Source: Bacteroidales bacterium
Lineage (GTDB): Bacteria; Bacteroidota; Bacteroidia; Bacteroidales; GWA2-32-17
Assembly: GCA_026417155.1 (NCBI GenBank)
Contig: JAOADU010000056.1
Coordinates: 92,229 to 124,271 of the forward strand
DNA length: 32,043 nucleotides
Reading direction: 5' to 3'
Each line of letters begins with the position of its first letter. Position 1 is the first letter of the stretch. The notes under the pieces were generated by a model. It worked only from the letters and a program-made list of their open reading frames with translations. It had not been told where the DNA came from and did no database searches. Shown here one piece after another: positions 8,257 through 17,505 of this stretch. The translations under genes and the position numbers were made by a program.

Positions 8257-11200
8257 TGTTCAACATATTTTGATTGTCGGGTTGTGGTGGTAACAGTGCA
8301 GCTTTTTCGCGTTCTAATATTGCATTTAATTTATTGCGTGCTTCGTTTTTAATTTCATCATCGTTGTTTTTGTAATTATCTATAATACTTTGTAATGTTG
8401 CTTTTGCCTGAAAATTATCATTTTTTTGGATGTATATGTCGGCAAGTAATAAAAATGCTTTAGCCAACCAATATTGATGTGGCGTGTTTTTCTTTACAAA
8501 GTCAAATACTTCTTTTTCGGCGGCATCTAATTTGTTTTGTTTGAAGTATATATCTATTATTAAGTATTTTGCTTCGGCCTCTTCGCGACTACGAGCGTTT
8601 TTTGCAATTAAAATAAATTCATCGAGAGCTAAATCGAATTTGTTTTGCATATAAGCCGATTTTCCAATAACAAAATGTGCTTCGCGATATAATTCGTCAG
8701 ATATTTTGCCATCTTTTAATATATCAATAGCCCAACGATTGGCTTCGTCGTATTTTCCTAGTTGAAAATTGCTACGCATGAGCCCTGTTTTAGCAGCAAA
8801 TGAGTTTTGTGGGTATTGTGCAATATCGAGAAGTCGGGAAAAGGTGGCAATAGCTTCAGAATAGCGTTGTTTTTGATATTGATAATTACCAACTTTTAAT
8901 AATGCTGGTTCGGTAAACATGTTTTGGTTGAAATTGGCTACTCGCAAGTAATATTCGTAAGCTTCGTCGTAACGTTTGTCTTTAAATAGACATTCGCCCA
9001 TGTAATAGTTTGCGTTTTCTTTATATAATCCATTAGGGTATTTGTTAATATATTCCGATAGCAATGGAGAAGCTTTCATACAGTCGCCTGTCATATAAAC
9101 ACGTTCGGCAACAGTATATGTTAAAGAATCTTTTTCGCGAATGCTAACCGATATACCGCTACCTTTTTCATTTACATAGGTGTAATATGTATTGATGTCG
9201 TTCATATCGAGATAAACATTCTTTAAACCTACAAAAGCATCTTTATATTCCTGAGTGTTTGGATAATTTTCTATTACGGTCTTGTACATGGCAATAGCTT
9301 CTTGATTTTTGTCTATATTGAAATACGTAAGACCTAATTGTAAATATGCACGCCGCACTAATTCGCTTTTGGGATAGTCGGTAATAAGCTTGTTGTATGC
9401 ATTGATGGCCATTTGATGTTCTTCAAGTGCCAGATAACCATTGCCAAGTTCTAATAAAGCATCGTCAACAAAAGTTGACCGAGGATATTTATCGAGTAAT
9501 TCATTGAGTGTAATTATTTCTTCATTGAATCGTTTTAATAGTCCTAAACAGATAGCTTTTTGGTACATTGCATAATCGGGTGCAGCTTTTTTCGTTTCGA
9601 TAGATTTAGAGTAAAAGTCGATAGCATCTTCGTATTTTCTTAATACAAAAAAACAATCGCCAATACGAGTGTATGAATCGTAAATTTGAGCACGTTCTTT
9701 ATTATTTTCATTTTCAATATATTTTCTAAACCAAATTTGAGCATTGGCATAATCTTTTTGTTTCATGTAGCAATATGCAATATTATAGTGTGCCATAGCA
9801 AAAACATCCGATTCGTATGAACCAGGAGTAATCAAAAACTTTTGAAATAATTTCATTGCTGTTTCATAATCCTTCAATCTATAGAATGCTTCGCCCTTCC
9901 AGTATAGGGATTGTGCTGCATAAAGTTTGTTATAACGAGCATTATTTAGCGATTTGTCAAAATGGATAATAGCTTGTTCAAAATCTTGATTATTAAAAAG
10001 CTCTAAACCACGAAAAAAACAAGCACGTTGATAGGCTTCTTCTGTTTCGGGTGTAATATTGCGGATGTTTTCTAAAGCTTCAATTGCTTCTTTGTAGTTT
10101 TTCGAAAACAGAAAAGCTTGACTTAGGTATTTGTATGCTTCGTCAATGCGGGGTGAGTTGGGGTACTGATTGATATATGCCTGGAATGATTGTACAGCTT
10201 CGTTAAATGGGCTATACGACAATTCGAAACTGAGCTTTGCAAATTGAAACAATGCTTCTTCCTGAATTTCTTTATCGTAATTCATTTTGCTAGCTTTTTC
10301 GAGTGCCATTCGAGCATTGTTTTTCAAACCATCGTACAGATAGCAGTCGGCTAGTAAATAAAGTGTTTGTTGCGAAAGCGTATCATCTAAAATGGGAATT
10401 TTTTCTAATAATTTAGCAGCTCGTTGCACCGAACCAGTTTTGTAGTAAGCATAACTAAGCTGATACATGTCGGCACGCGATAATGGCATGGCATTCGCGT
10501 AACGTTCTAAATATGGAATTGCTTCTGCGTAACGTTTTGTTCTGTAAAAAGATTCGCCAATAATACGAGCAATTTCAGGTGCACGACGCGTATTGGCCGA
10601 ATCTAAAAAAGCAGGAGCGTATGCAATGACTTGATCATACTTTTCTTGTAAATAGAAAATTTGAGTAATATAATATGGTACGATATGAGCAAATAATTCA
10701 TCTTTTGACAATTTTTGAAAACCATTTAATGCAGTTTCGTAATTTTTTTTCGTATATGCAATATGTGAATAAAAATATAAAGCAGGTGAATGATAGTTAT
10801 TGGGAATATCTTTAATTTCGTAAAAACATTTTTCGGCTTTGTCGTATTCATTGTTTACAAAATAGCTGTAACCCAGCTTAAAATAGTATTCGTGTTGTTC
10901 TTCTTTCGATAAATAGTAAGGATTTACCATTTCGAACCAAGGAATAGCTTTTTTAAATTTTTTATCGCGATATTTATATAATCCCATTTTGTATTGAGCA
11001 TATAAAACACGCGAGTTTTCGCGATGTTGGTTTAAATATTCTAATAAAAGAAGTTCAGCATCATTATGAAATAATTCTAAAGCAGATAAAGCCGTATAAT
11101 AAGCGGCATCCGATAATAACAATTCTTTTGTATTGCCATTGGCCTGATACTGCTCAAAAAAGTATCGAGCAATACTGTATTTTTCTTCGTCGTAATAGTT

Positions 11201-11317
11201 TAATGCTTTAAAGAATAGCTGTTGATTGTCGGAATATATCTTGCTTTGTTGAGAAAATAATAAATATGAAGAAACACATAAACTTACGGTACAAATTAAG
11301 CTTTTAATATGGTTCAT
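8243..11317 (-). CDS. Large secreted TPR-repeat protein
   Basis: This 1024-residue protein has a signal peptide (about residues 1-22, ending LLFSQ) and then tetratricopeptide or Sel1-like helical repeats over nearly its whole length, easily more than fifteen. Repeating A-x-x-x-Y/F and YPxS elements (for example KYPRSTFVDDALLELGNGY and NYPNTQEYKDAFVGL) mark helix pairs. TPR solenoids are protein-interaction scaffolds; with a signal peptide this one acts in the periplasm or under the outer membrane. The beta-barrel gene starts inside its 3' end, so it is probably the partner. Similar TPR/barrel pairs occur in Bacteroidota, but I cannot assign a process. The divergent gene is ftsE, with about 149 bases between. 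Confidence 0.82.
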   Translation of the reverse strand: MNHIKSLICTVSLCVSSYLLFSQQSKIYSDNQQLFFKALNYYDEEKYSIARYFFEQYQANGNTKELLLSDAAYYTALSALELFHNDAELLLLEYLNQHRENSRVLYAQYKMGLYKYRDKKFKKAIPWFEMVNPYYLSKEEQHEYYFKLGYSYFVNNEYDKAEKCFYEIKDIPNNYHSPALYFYSHIAYTKKNYETALNGFQKLSKDELFAHIVPYYITQIFYLQEKYDQVIAYAPAFLDSANTRRAPEIARIIGESFYRTKRYAEAIPYLERYANAMPLSRADMYQLSYAYYKTGSVQRAAKLLEKIPILDDTLSQQTLYLLADCYLYDGLKNNARMALEKASKMNYDKEIQEEALFQFAKLSFELSYSPFNEAVQSFQAYINQYPNSPRIDEAYKYLSQAFLFSKNYKEAIEALENIRNITPETEEAYQRACFFRGLELFNNQDFEQAIIHFDKSLNNARYNKLYAAQSLYWKGEAFYRLKDYETAMKLFQKFLITPGSYESDVFAMAHYNIAYCYMKQKDYANAQIWFRKYIENENNKERAQIYDSYTRIGDCFFVLRKYEDAIDFYSKSIETKKAAPDYAMYQKAICLGLLKRFNEEIITLNELLDKYPRSTFVDDALLELGNGYLALEEHQMAINAYNKLITDYPKSELVRRAYLQLGLTYFNIDKNQEAIAMYKTVIENYPNTQEYKDAFVGLKNVYLDMNDINTYYTYVNEKGSGISVSIREKDSLTYTVAERVYMTGDCMKASPLLSEYINKYPNGLYKENANYYMGECLFKDKRYDEAYEYYLRVANFNQNMFTEPALLKVGNYQYQKQRYSEAIATFSRLLDIAQYPQNSFAAKTGLMRSNFQLGKYDEANRWAIDILKDGKISDELYREAHFVIGKSAYMQNKFDLALDEFILIAKNARSREEAEAKYLIIDIYFKQNKLDAAEKEVFDFVKKNTPHQYWLAKAFLLLADIYIQKNDNFQAKATLQSIIDNYKNNDDEIKNEARNKLNAILEREKAALLPPQPDNQNMLNNENE

Positions 11318-11329
11318 AAAAGTGATATA

Positions 11330-11341
11330 AGTTAATTAACT
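11330..11341. other. 12-bp perfect palindrome upstream of the TPR gene
   Basis: AGTTAATTAACT is its own reverse complement and lies 12 bases before the TPR start codon. It could be an operator, but AT-rich palindromes of this size can arise by chance. Confidence 0.3.
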
Positions 11342-11420
11342 GGCTAAGTTAAATGTATTGACAATTTACCTAATTACGATGAAAAACTTTTAATTAACAA
11401 TTCCATGTTGATTACTCTTT

Positions 11421-11452
11421 TTCGTTCCAATAAAATTTTTCTTGTAATTTTG
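11421..11452 (+). promoter_or_regulatory. Promoter for ftsE
   Basis: TAATTTTG at 11445-11452 matches TAnnTTTG. TTCG at 11421-11424, one base off TTTG, stands 20 bases upstream, the right distance for a -33 box. The ftsE ATG is 14 bases after the -7 element. Confidence 0.5.
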
Positions 11453-11466
11453 AACAAAATTAATCC

Positions 11467-12138
11467 ATGAGCGAATCTACTATAATTCATTACGAAAGTG
11501 TAATCGTTTATCAGCAAAACGATTTAATATTGCACGATATAAATTTTATCCTTCAAAAAGGAGAATTCGTATATTTGTTGGGTGAAGTAGGTAGTGGTAA
11601 ATCTACTTTTTTTAAAACAATATATGCCGATTTGCCATTAGATGGTAAAAAAGCTGAAGTTTGCGGTTACAATTTATTAAAAATTAAAAATAAGCAAATT
11701 CCTTATTTACGCAGGAAAATAGGTGTAGTCTTTCAAGATTTTCAATTGCTATCGGATAGGAATGTATACGAAAATTTAAAGTTTGTACTTAAAGCTACAG
11801 GATGGAAGAGTGATAAAATAAATACCCGAATAGGCGAAGTTTTGGAAAGGGTGGGGATGACCGACAAAATCAAACGCATGCCTCATGAATTGTCGGGTGG
11901 TGAACAACAACGCATAGTCATTGCTCGTGCATTGCTCAACAATCCCGAACTCATTCTTGCTGACGAACCAACTGGCAATCTTGATCCTACAAATTCTGAA
12001 ATGGTTGTAAAATTATTAGAAACCATAGCTGCCGAGGGAACTGCTGTAATTATGGCAACACATAATTATTCAATTGTAGAAAAATTCAAACATAAAATGT
12101 ATTTGTGTGCCAATAAAAATATTCGGCTTATTGAGTAA
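11467..12138 (+). CDS. ftsE: Cell-division ATP-binding protein FtsE
   Basis: FtsE is the cytoplasmic ATPase of the FtsEX complex, which transmits ATP hydrolysis to periplasmic peptidoglycan hydrolases during division. The 223 residues hold all ABC motifs: Walker A GEVGSGKST (39-47), Q-loop in VFQDFQLL, signature LSGGEQQR (142-149), Walker B LILADEPTG with Asp166-Glu167, and switch His199 in MATHN. Similarity to FtsE is clear in NVYENLKFVL and EPTGNLDPTNSE. FtsX is not adjacent; from general knowledge, Bacteroidota often keep ftsX elsewhere, so this is not evidence of loss. A lone LolD/MacB-type ATPase is the main alternative. Confidence 0.85.
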   Translation: MSESTIIHYESVIVYQQNDLILHDINFILQKGEFVYLLGEVGSGKSTFFKTIYADLPLDGKKAEVCGYNLLKIKNKQIPYLRRKIGVVFQDFQLLSDRNVYENLKFVLKATGWKSDKINTRIGEVLERVGMTDKIKRMPHELSGGEQQRIVIARALLNNPELILADEPTGNLDPTNSEMVVKLLETIAAEGTAVIMATHNYSIVEKFKHKMYLCANKNIRLIE

Positions 12139-12255
12139 TATAAAAAATTTTACTTTTTTTTAAAAATATTTGTCGATAGTAATTATATATCAATTCACAT
12201 ATGTCTAAGATAGAGAGTAGGAAGTCTGAAATAAGCATATTTAAACAGTTGTGTT

Positions 12256-12870
12256 TTATTTTATCAATGCCAAGCCTTCTTTTGCCGAGGCATCGTCGGG
12301 TGAAAGCATAAGTACTTTCTGAAACAATATTTTTGCTTCTTTGTACTTACCCAATTTAAGATTTGTCCATGCATACATAAGCAACCCATCATACGAAAAG
12401 GGATAAAGATTTACTAACTTTTCAAAGTACGTATATGCTTTAGCAAAGTCGTTTCTTGCATAGTAAATGTTACCAACTCTGTATAATACATTGGTTTGAT
12501 ACGGATTGTTTTCCAATATTTTTAAATATTCTCGTAAAACAGCATCCCAATTTCCCATAGCAGAGGCGGGAAGTACGTAACCTAAGCGTGCTTCTTCACT
12601 TAAGGGTTGCAATTGCATAGCTTTATTGTAATAACTTGCCGATTCTGTGTAATTTCCCGTCAAATATGTTAACCAACCCAGTCGCAAATTAATTTCATAC
12701 GATTTTTCATCGTAAACATCTTTCATAACTTTAATAGCTTGCGAATAATCGCCACTTTTTTCATAAGTGTAACTTGTCGCAAAGCTGTTTAATAATTTTT
12801 CGGTGTAATTTTGAGCAAATAAATAATTTACAGCCAAAAATGCCATTAACAGAGAAATTTTAATTTTCAT
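12256..12870 (-). CDS. Secreted TPR protein, last gene of the PqqD/ATP-grasp operon
   Basis: A 204-residue protein with a signal peptide (about 1-19, ending NYLFA-Q) and about five TPR units covering the rest, such as NLRLGWLTYLTGNYTESASY and VLYRVGNIYYARNDFAKAYT. It should be periplasmic and act as an adaptor. It begins 11 bases after the urea-transporter/M23 gene and has a strong AGGAGGA ribosome-binding site that overlaps the stop codon of that gene. This makes it the fifth member of the operon. A role as scaffold for the M23 domain is an inference from position only. It does not resemble the 1024-residue TPR protein except in fold. Confidence 0.82.
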   Translation of the reverse strand: MKIKISLLMAFLAVNYLFAQNYTEKLLNSFATSYTYEKSGDYSQAIKVMKDVYDEKSYEINLRLGWLTYLTGNYTESASYYNKAMQLQPLSEEARLGYVLPASAMGNWDAVLREYLKILENNPYQTNVLYRVGNIYYARNDFAKAYTYFEKLVNLYPFSYDGLLMYAWTNLKLGKYKEAKILFQKVLMLSPDDASAKEGLALIK

Positions 12871-12876
12871 AATCTA

Positions 12877-12883
12877 TCCTCCT
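12877..12883 (-). promoter_or_regulatory. Strong Shine-Dalgarno site of the TPR gene
   Basis: Reverse strand reads AGGAGGA, 6 bases before the ATG at 12870. It overlaps the stop codon of the upstream gene (12882-12884). Such sites are rare in this window, so translation of this gene may be set separately from its neighbours. Confidence 0.65.
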
Positions 12884-15080
12884 AAAGTTTATTTTTATAT
12901 GTAAAATACAAAATAATTTCATTATTATAATCGTGCCATTCTATTTTTGTAATATGCTGATTTTGAATATGTATTTTCATTTTTGCACTTTGTTTACTTT
13001 TCAGAAAATATTTTTTAAACATATTGGCATTAATTACAGCAGAACCCTGATTGTCTGATGTTAATGTCATTTCGTACCATGCACGCATAATACGATGAAA
13101 TGGTGCGAAATTATCTTGCCAAAATGTTTGATAAAATTCATATATAAGATGCAAGGGGAACTCTTGCTTAAATACTTGACCTGGTAAAAGTGCAAACTCT
13201 ATATGAAAACACGAACAATAAAATAAGTATAAAGGATCTTTTTTCGACCCATGATATGATGTAAAGTAAAACATTAAATCATTTTTGTAAATATATGCTA
13301 ATGAGCTGGTTGTCTTATTGTAGATGTAAGTATTATTAAAACTATCGGTTGCAATTTCCCATTGAAATACTTGTTGTTTTTCGTTTATTATTTGTATTAT
13401 TTCTATGCTTTGCCCTGGTGTAAATTGAAAAGCTTGCATTAAATTGCTATGTAAAATAATGTTTTCAACTTGTTCGTTTTCAATAGGTACGGAATTACAT
13501 ACTAATTTCTTATGTTTGCCATTAATACTAACATAGCGTGATATAGGATATTCAATAGTTGGTGAACCTATTATGGGGTATGCCTGTATTTGAAAATGCA
13601 AATGGGGTTCGGGCGAACGACCACTATTACCAACATGGGCTAAAGGTTGTCCAAGTTTTACATAATCGCCTTCGCGTACTTTAAAACTTCCTGCTTTCAA
13701 ATGACTTAACTGCGAATAGATGTATTCTGAATGTTTAATAATGATACTGTTCCCCCAATTATTTTGAGTATTGACTTGACCGATAATATTATCTTCAACA
13801 TTATCAACAATACGAACTATCCATCCATTACCAGGAGAAACAACTAATTTGTTGTAAGTGTAATAATCTTCTAAACTTGCTCCATTATTTTTATATGTTT
13901 TCCCTTGAAATGTAATGACAAAATCTAATGCATGTTGGTATAATTCTTTATGAGTATGTTTGCCATTGTATCCTTGCCAAACAGTCCATTCGCCCCAAAA
14001 AGGAAGCAATAAAACGGGTGAATATCTATGGTGTGTATCTTTTTGTTTGCTGCTAACATACGAATAAAGATTTTTTTCGGGCATAAATTCCTGATATACT
14101 GTTTCAATTAACTTACGATTTCCTACATATCGACTCCTGATTGTTAGTAAAAAACTAAAAACCACTAAATTGAATGTAAGAGAAAGTACCGACAATTGCC
14201 AGGTGCTTAATAGTGAAGAAAAAGCAAGAGTAAGTATCACATTTACAGGTGTTAGTATTAATATCCATATATGCGAATAAATGTTTGGAATTAAAAAAAC
14301 ACCTCCAATCGCAATAGAGGTTAATATAAAGTTAAAACCTACATAATAAATACTAATCTGTGTTTCCTGAATTCCTACAAATTGCATGAAAAGATATGCC
14401 ATGTAAAAACCTACAATAGCTAACAATGATGAAATTCTCGAAAAGATAAATAAGCCAATAAATATAATAAAACCTGCTAATGCAGTATCTTGAAAAAAAA
14501 TTGATCCCAGAGCAACAAAAAAATATTGTAACGATGGTGGTAAAAATTCTTCGTTAAACCAATGATAAAAAGTAAGAAAATTCTTTCCACCCCAATAAAA
14601 AATATTATTTAGTATATAAATGTTTCTATCACTCAATTGAAAAAATTCTAATTGTCGGGTGGCAAGTAATATAAACCATAAAGTAATAATAAAAGGCAAA
14701 CTTAAAACAGGTAATCTGTATTTCGAAAGCCACGATTCTATAAGAATATGAACCAGTAAAGTGATCAACCCAGCTAGTATTAAAATAACAACTAATGGCA
14801 AATTTAAAGAGTAATAATAGCCGATTCCCAAACCAACTAATAATGCATTGTAAGCAAAATAGCCATTACGTATAAAAGTTCTATTTAAGCCAAAAATTAT
14901 TGCAAATATAAGAGAAGATAAAGCACATAGAACGCCACTAAACCCCAACTCGGGATAGGTAAACGATATAATTAAAATAAACCAGGAAAAAATCTTACTT
15001 TTAGAAAAAAACACCTGAGCATAACTCAGCAGCGTTCCATTCAATACATCTGATATGGTACTTCCGATGTTTTGTTTCAT
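12882..15080 (-). CDS. Urea-transporter domain fused to M23 peptidase domain
   Basis: The 732-residue product joins two families. Residues about 1-310 are hydrophobic with ten or so membrane segments and resemble the urea transporter (UT) channel family: the opening SDVLNGTLLSYAQVFF and the stretch NGYFAYNALLVGLGIGYYY are characteristic. After a cytoplasm- or periplasm-facing linker, residues about 370-505 form an M23 (LytM-like) metallopeptidase with His383 and Asp386 in QHALDF, the GNSGRSPEPHLHF motif and its H-x-H at 493-495. A further 230 residues of unknown fold end the protein. UT proteins carry urea or small amides; M23 enzymes cut peptide cross-links in peptidoglycan. The gene overlaps the decarboxylase by 4 bases (ATGA), so the two are co-translated. 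No urease gene is in the window. Confidence 0.85.
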   Translation of the reverse strand: MKQNIGSTISDVLNGTLLSYAQVFFSKSKIFSWFILIISFTYPELGFSGVLCALSSLIFAIIFGLNRTFIRNGYFAYNALLVGLGIGYYYSLNLPLVVILILAGLITLLVHILIESWLSKYRLPVLSLPFIITLWFILLATRQLEFFQLSDRNIYILNNIFYWGGKNFLTFYHWFNEEFLPPSLQYFFVALGSIFFQDTALAGFIIFIGLFIFSRISSLLAIVGFYMAYLFMQFVGIQETQISIYYVGFNFILTSIAIGGVFLIPNIYSHIWILILTPVNVILTLAFSSLLSTWQLSVLSLTFNLVVFSFLLTIRSRYVGNRKLIETVYQEFMPEKNLYSYVSSKQKDTHHRYSPVLLLPFWGEWTVWQGYNGKHTHKELYQHALDFVITFQGKTYKNNGASLEDYYTYNKLVVSPGNGWIVRIVDNVEDNIIGQVNTQNNWGNSIIIKHSEYIYSQLSHLKAGSFKVREGDYVKLGQPLAHVGNSGRSPEPHLHFQIQAYPIIGSPTIEYPISRYVSINGKHKKLVCNSVPIENEQVENIILHSNLMQAFQFTPGQSIEIIQIINEKQQVFQWEIATDSFNNTYIYNKTTSSLAYIYKNDLMFYFTSYHGSKKDPLYLFYCSCFHIEFALLPGQVFKQEFPLHLIYEFYQTFWQDNFAPFHRIMRAWYEMTLTSDNQGSAVINANMFKKYFLKSKQSAKMKIHIQNQHITKIEWHDYNNEIILYFTYKNKL

Positions 15081-16432
15081 TCAATTTTTTTCAAATGTTC
15101 GGGTGTTTGTTCTAAATTGTTGAAGTTGTTAATAGTTTCAGCTTTGCGAATGATATGAGTATTTTTATTAGTGTCAATCAATACAACATTGGGGCGATAT
15201 GTAATAAATTGCATCCATTGTGTCATATTATATGCTCCGATTCTGCTTATTACAAAATGATCGCCTTTTTTTAATGGAGGTAGTTGTACGTATTCTCTAA
15301 TGACATCAATATTCATACATAATGGTCCATACACAACTGTTTCTTCTGTATATGGTCCGAATTCTTGTGCTGGTGTAATTTTATGATCGTACCAAAACGA
15401 AGTAAAAAGTAAGTTAACGCCTAAGTCTGTAATGAGCGAATTTTTCCCGTCGGGTAGGCGTTTTGTTGCATGTATTGTTCCTAATAAATATCCAGCATCG
15501 TCAATAAGTGCTCTTCCTGTTTCTAGGATTAAAACAGGTAAATGTTCAATACTTATGGAGCTATTGATTATAACCGATGTAATAGCATCGGCATATTGAT
15601 CGAAAGTAGGGCAGGTGTCGGTGCCAGGCAAATATGCACCTTTTAACGTATTTTTCGAAGCAAAACCGCCTCCAATATCAATATACTGCAAATGCTTGTT
15701 ATATTTTTTCTCTACGCCTAAAAATAAATCTATTAGCTTATACATTGCATTTGCGTAAGCCCAAGGTACCATAATGTATGTGCCGATGTGACAATGCAAA
15801 CCCACCAAATCTAATTTGTTACTAATAAGTATTCGTTGAATAATTTCCCACGCTTCGCCATTTTCGTAGTTAAATCCAAATCTCGACCATTGAGGATATA
15901 TACCCGTATCCATATTGATTCTAACAGCAACTTTAGGGCGAATGTTTAGCTCTTCGGCTAAGTCTATGAGCAAATAATATTCATCGTAATGGTCGATATG
16001 GATAAAACTATTATTCTCTATTGCTTTGATTAAATCTTCACGAGTTTTATAAGGTCCGTTGAAAATTATTTTATTTCCTGGGACACCGTTATTGAGGGCT
16101 TTTTCGTATTCAAATCCTGAAACAACTTCTGCCCAACTGCCTTCTTGGTGAAAAATTTTGCAAACAGCATCGAGATAATTAGTTTTATACGACCAGGCAA
16201 ACTGTACTTTGGGATATCGGGTAGAAAATGCTTTGTATGCTTCTGTATATGTCTCTCTGATAGTTTGTTCAGATATTACATATAACGGACTTCCATATTG
16301 TTCTATCAAATTTTTTACAGGAATTCCGTCTATTTCTTTTATAGGAGCATATTCACTTTTTAAGCCGAATTTACTAGGCATGCCTATTTGAACTTTTTTA
16401 ATAACAGGTCGTTCAAATGTTTTCTTTTCCAT
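15077..16432 (-). CDS. LysA-like PLP-dependent decarboxylase (fold type III), substrate unknown
   Basis: The 451-residue enzyme belongs to the diaminopimelate/ornithine decarboxylase fold. The PLP lysine is Lys83 in SYKTN; His215 in GLHCHIGT, the phosphate loop GGGF (254-257), Glu304-Arg307 in ETGR, Cys372 in GPLCMNID and Tyr401 in GAYNM follow in the canonical order. In true LysA the Cys is followed by Glu-Ser (CES-D), where the Glu helps to bind diaminopimelate; here it is Met-Asn. I infer that the substrate is not plain diaminopimelate. A longer N terminus of about 35 residues is also unusual. The gene lies between the ATP-grasp gene (17 bases upstream) and the UT/M23 gene (4-base overlap), not with lysine genes. 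A decarboxylase acting on a carrier- or peptide-bound amino acid, as in BtrK, is an alternative. Confidence 0.85.
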   Translation of the reverse strand: MEKKTFERPVIKKVQIGMPSKFGLKSEYAPIKEIDGIPVKNLIEQYGSPLYVISEQTIRETYTEAYKAFSTRYPKVQFAWSYKTNYLDAVCKIFHQEGSWAEVVSGFEYEKALNNGVPGNKIIFNGPYKTREDLIKAIENNSFIHIDHYDEYYLLIDLAEELNIRPKVAVRINMDTGIYPQWSRFGFNYENGEAWEIIQRILISNKLDLVGLHCHIGTYIMVPWAYANAMYKLIDLFLGVEKKYNKHLQYIDIGGGFASKNTLKGAYLPGTDTCPTFDQYADAITSVIINSSISIEHLPVLILETGRALIDDAGYLLGTIHATKRLPDGKNSLITDLGVNLLFTSFWYDHKITPAQEFGPYTEETVVYGPLCMNIDVIREYVQLPPLKKGDHFVISRIGAYNMTQWMQFITYRPNVVLIDTNKNTHIIRKAETINNFNNLEQTPEHLKKIE

Positions 16433-16449
16433 AGAATTTTGATTATAGT

Positions 16450-17505
16450 TTAATTTTTTTCTAATTCACCCGTAGTAGATAAAATCTGAAATTGTTCCAT
16501 AGGAACAATCAGATCCCAAGAATAACGAATAAACATTGTACCAACATTATACGTTGTAAAAGGCTCAGCAGGCATATTTAATGCCAACTTGACAAGTGTT
16601 TCGGGAATATTTTGTCCAACGCCTACAGCAAAATAAACCCATGCAGGTATTCTTGGATTTATTTCGAGCAAGTAATATTTATTATCGTTTGTTTTTATTA
16701 GTTCAAGTTCCATTCCGCCACGCCATTTTGTAGAATCGATGATTTGGTATGTAAGTTTGAGTAGCTTGTCATCATCGATAGAAATACCGCTCCAAGCTTT
16801 GCCTTTATCTGTAATATAAAGTTTTCGCATGGGGACGGCAGCGTAAGTATTACCCTTTCCGTCACCGAGTGCGATGACATTAACTTCGGTTCCACGGATA
16901 AATTCTTGAACAATAACAGGTACTCCCCATTTAGACGATATCTTATTAAAATGCATGAGAGCTTGTTCTTCATTAAATGCTACATATGCATCATAAAATT
17001 TTCCTTTAATTAAAACAGGATACACAAATTCTTTTCTTATTTTATGAATATCATTTGCTGATGCAATGGTTATGGATTTGGGGACCAAAACATTATGTTT
17101 TTTTCCGAAAGCAGGTAAATTGGCTTTATGCCGTTCTTCATATTGTTGAAGTGTAGGCAAAAAAGTGGCGATACCTTTATCGTTTAGCCTTTTTTCATTA
17201 GTGATAAATGCATGGAGTTCGGCGTCGAAATTTGGTATTATGACTTGTATGTTTTCTTGCTCATGGATATATTCAATACGCTGAAGCAAATTTTCACTTC
17301 CAACGCTTGGATAAGGAACTTGATAGGTTTTATTAACAATGCCAGGCATATAAATTCCTGGTTCTAAATTTTCATAAGCTAAGCCAATGATTTTAGCATC
17401 CGAAAATGCTTCCGATTCTCGTAACGAACGAGCAACAGGTATTCCCGGTCCAGGATTGTCGGTTGCATTAAGCCCCGATACGGCTATACATAGCTTTTTA
17501 TTCAT
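16450..17505 (-). CDS. ATP-grasp ligase (carbamoyl-phosphate-synthase-like)
   Basis: A 351-residue ATP-grasp enzyme. The N-terminal pre-grasp domain opens with SGLNATDNPGPGIPVARSL, which recalls the CarB family. The ATP-binding half has Lys167 in YPVLIKGKF, the VQEFIRGTEVNV strand (199-210) and metal ligands Glu268 and Glu281/Asn283 in the EINPR motif. ATP-grasp enzymes join a carboxylate to an amine, thiol or other nucleophile via an acylphosphate. Its start codon lies inside the last 8 bases of the PqqD-like gene, so the two are almost certainly partners. In RiPP pathways ATP-grasp ligases act on peptides held by a PqqD-like domain; here that is only an inference. The substrate cannot be read from sequence. 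Confidence 0.82.
   Translation of the reverse strand: MNKKLCIAVSGLNATDNPGPGIPVARSLRESEAFSDAKIIGLAYENLEPGIYMPGIVNKTYQVPYPSVGSENLLQRIEYIHEQENIQVIIPNFDAELHAFITNEKRLNDKGIATFLPTLQQYEERHKANLPAFGKKHNVLVPKSITIASANDIHKIRKEFVYPVLIKGKFYDAYVAFNEEQALMHFNKISSKWGVPVIVQEFIRGTEVNVIALGDGKGNTYAAVPMRKLYITDKGKAWSGISIDDDKLLKLTYQIIDSTKWRGGMELELIKTNDNKYYLLEINPRIPAWVYFAVGVGQNIPETLVKLALNMPAEPFTTYNVGTMFIRYSWDLIVPMEQFQILSTTGELEKN

Noticed and set aside
12139-12255. Hairpin terminator between ftsE and the TPR gene
   Set aside because: There are A and T runs but no stable GC-containing stem.
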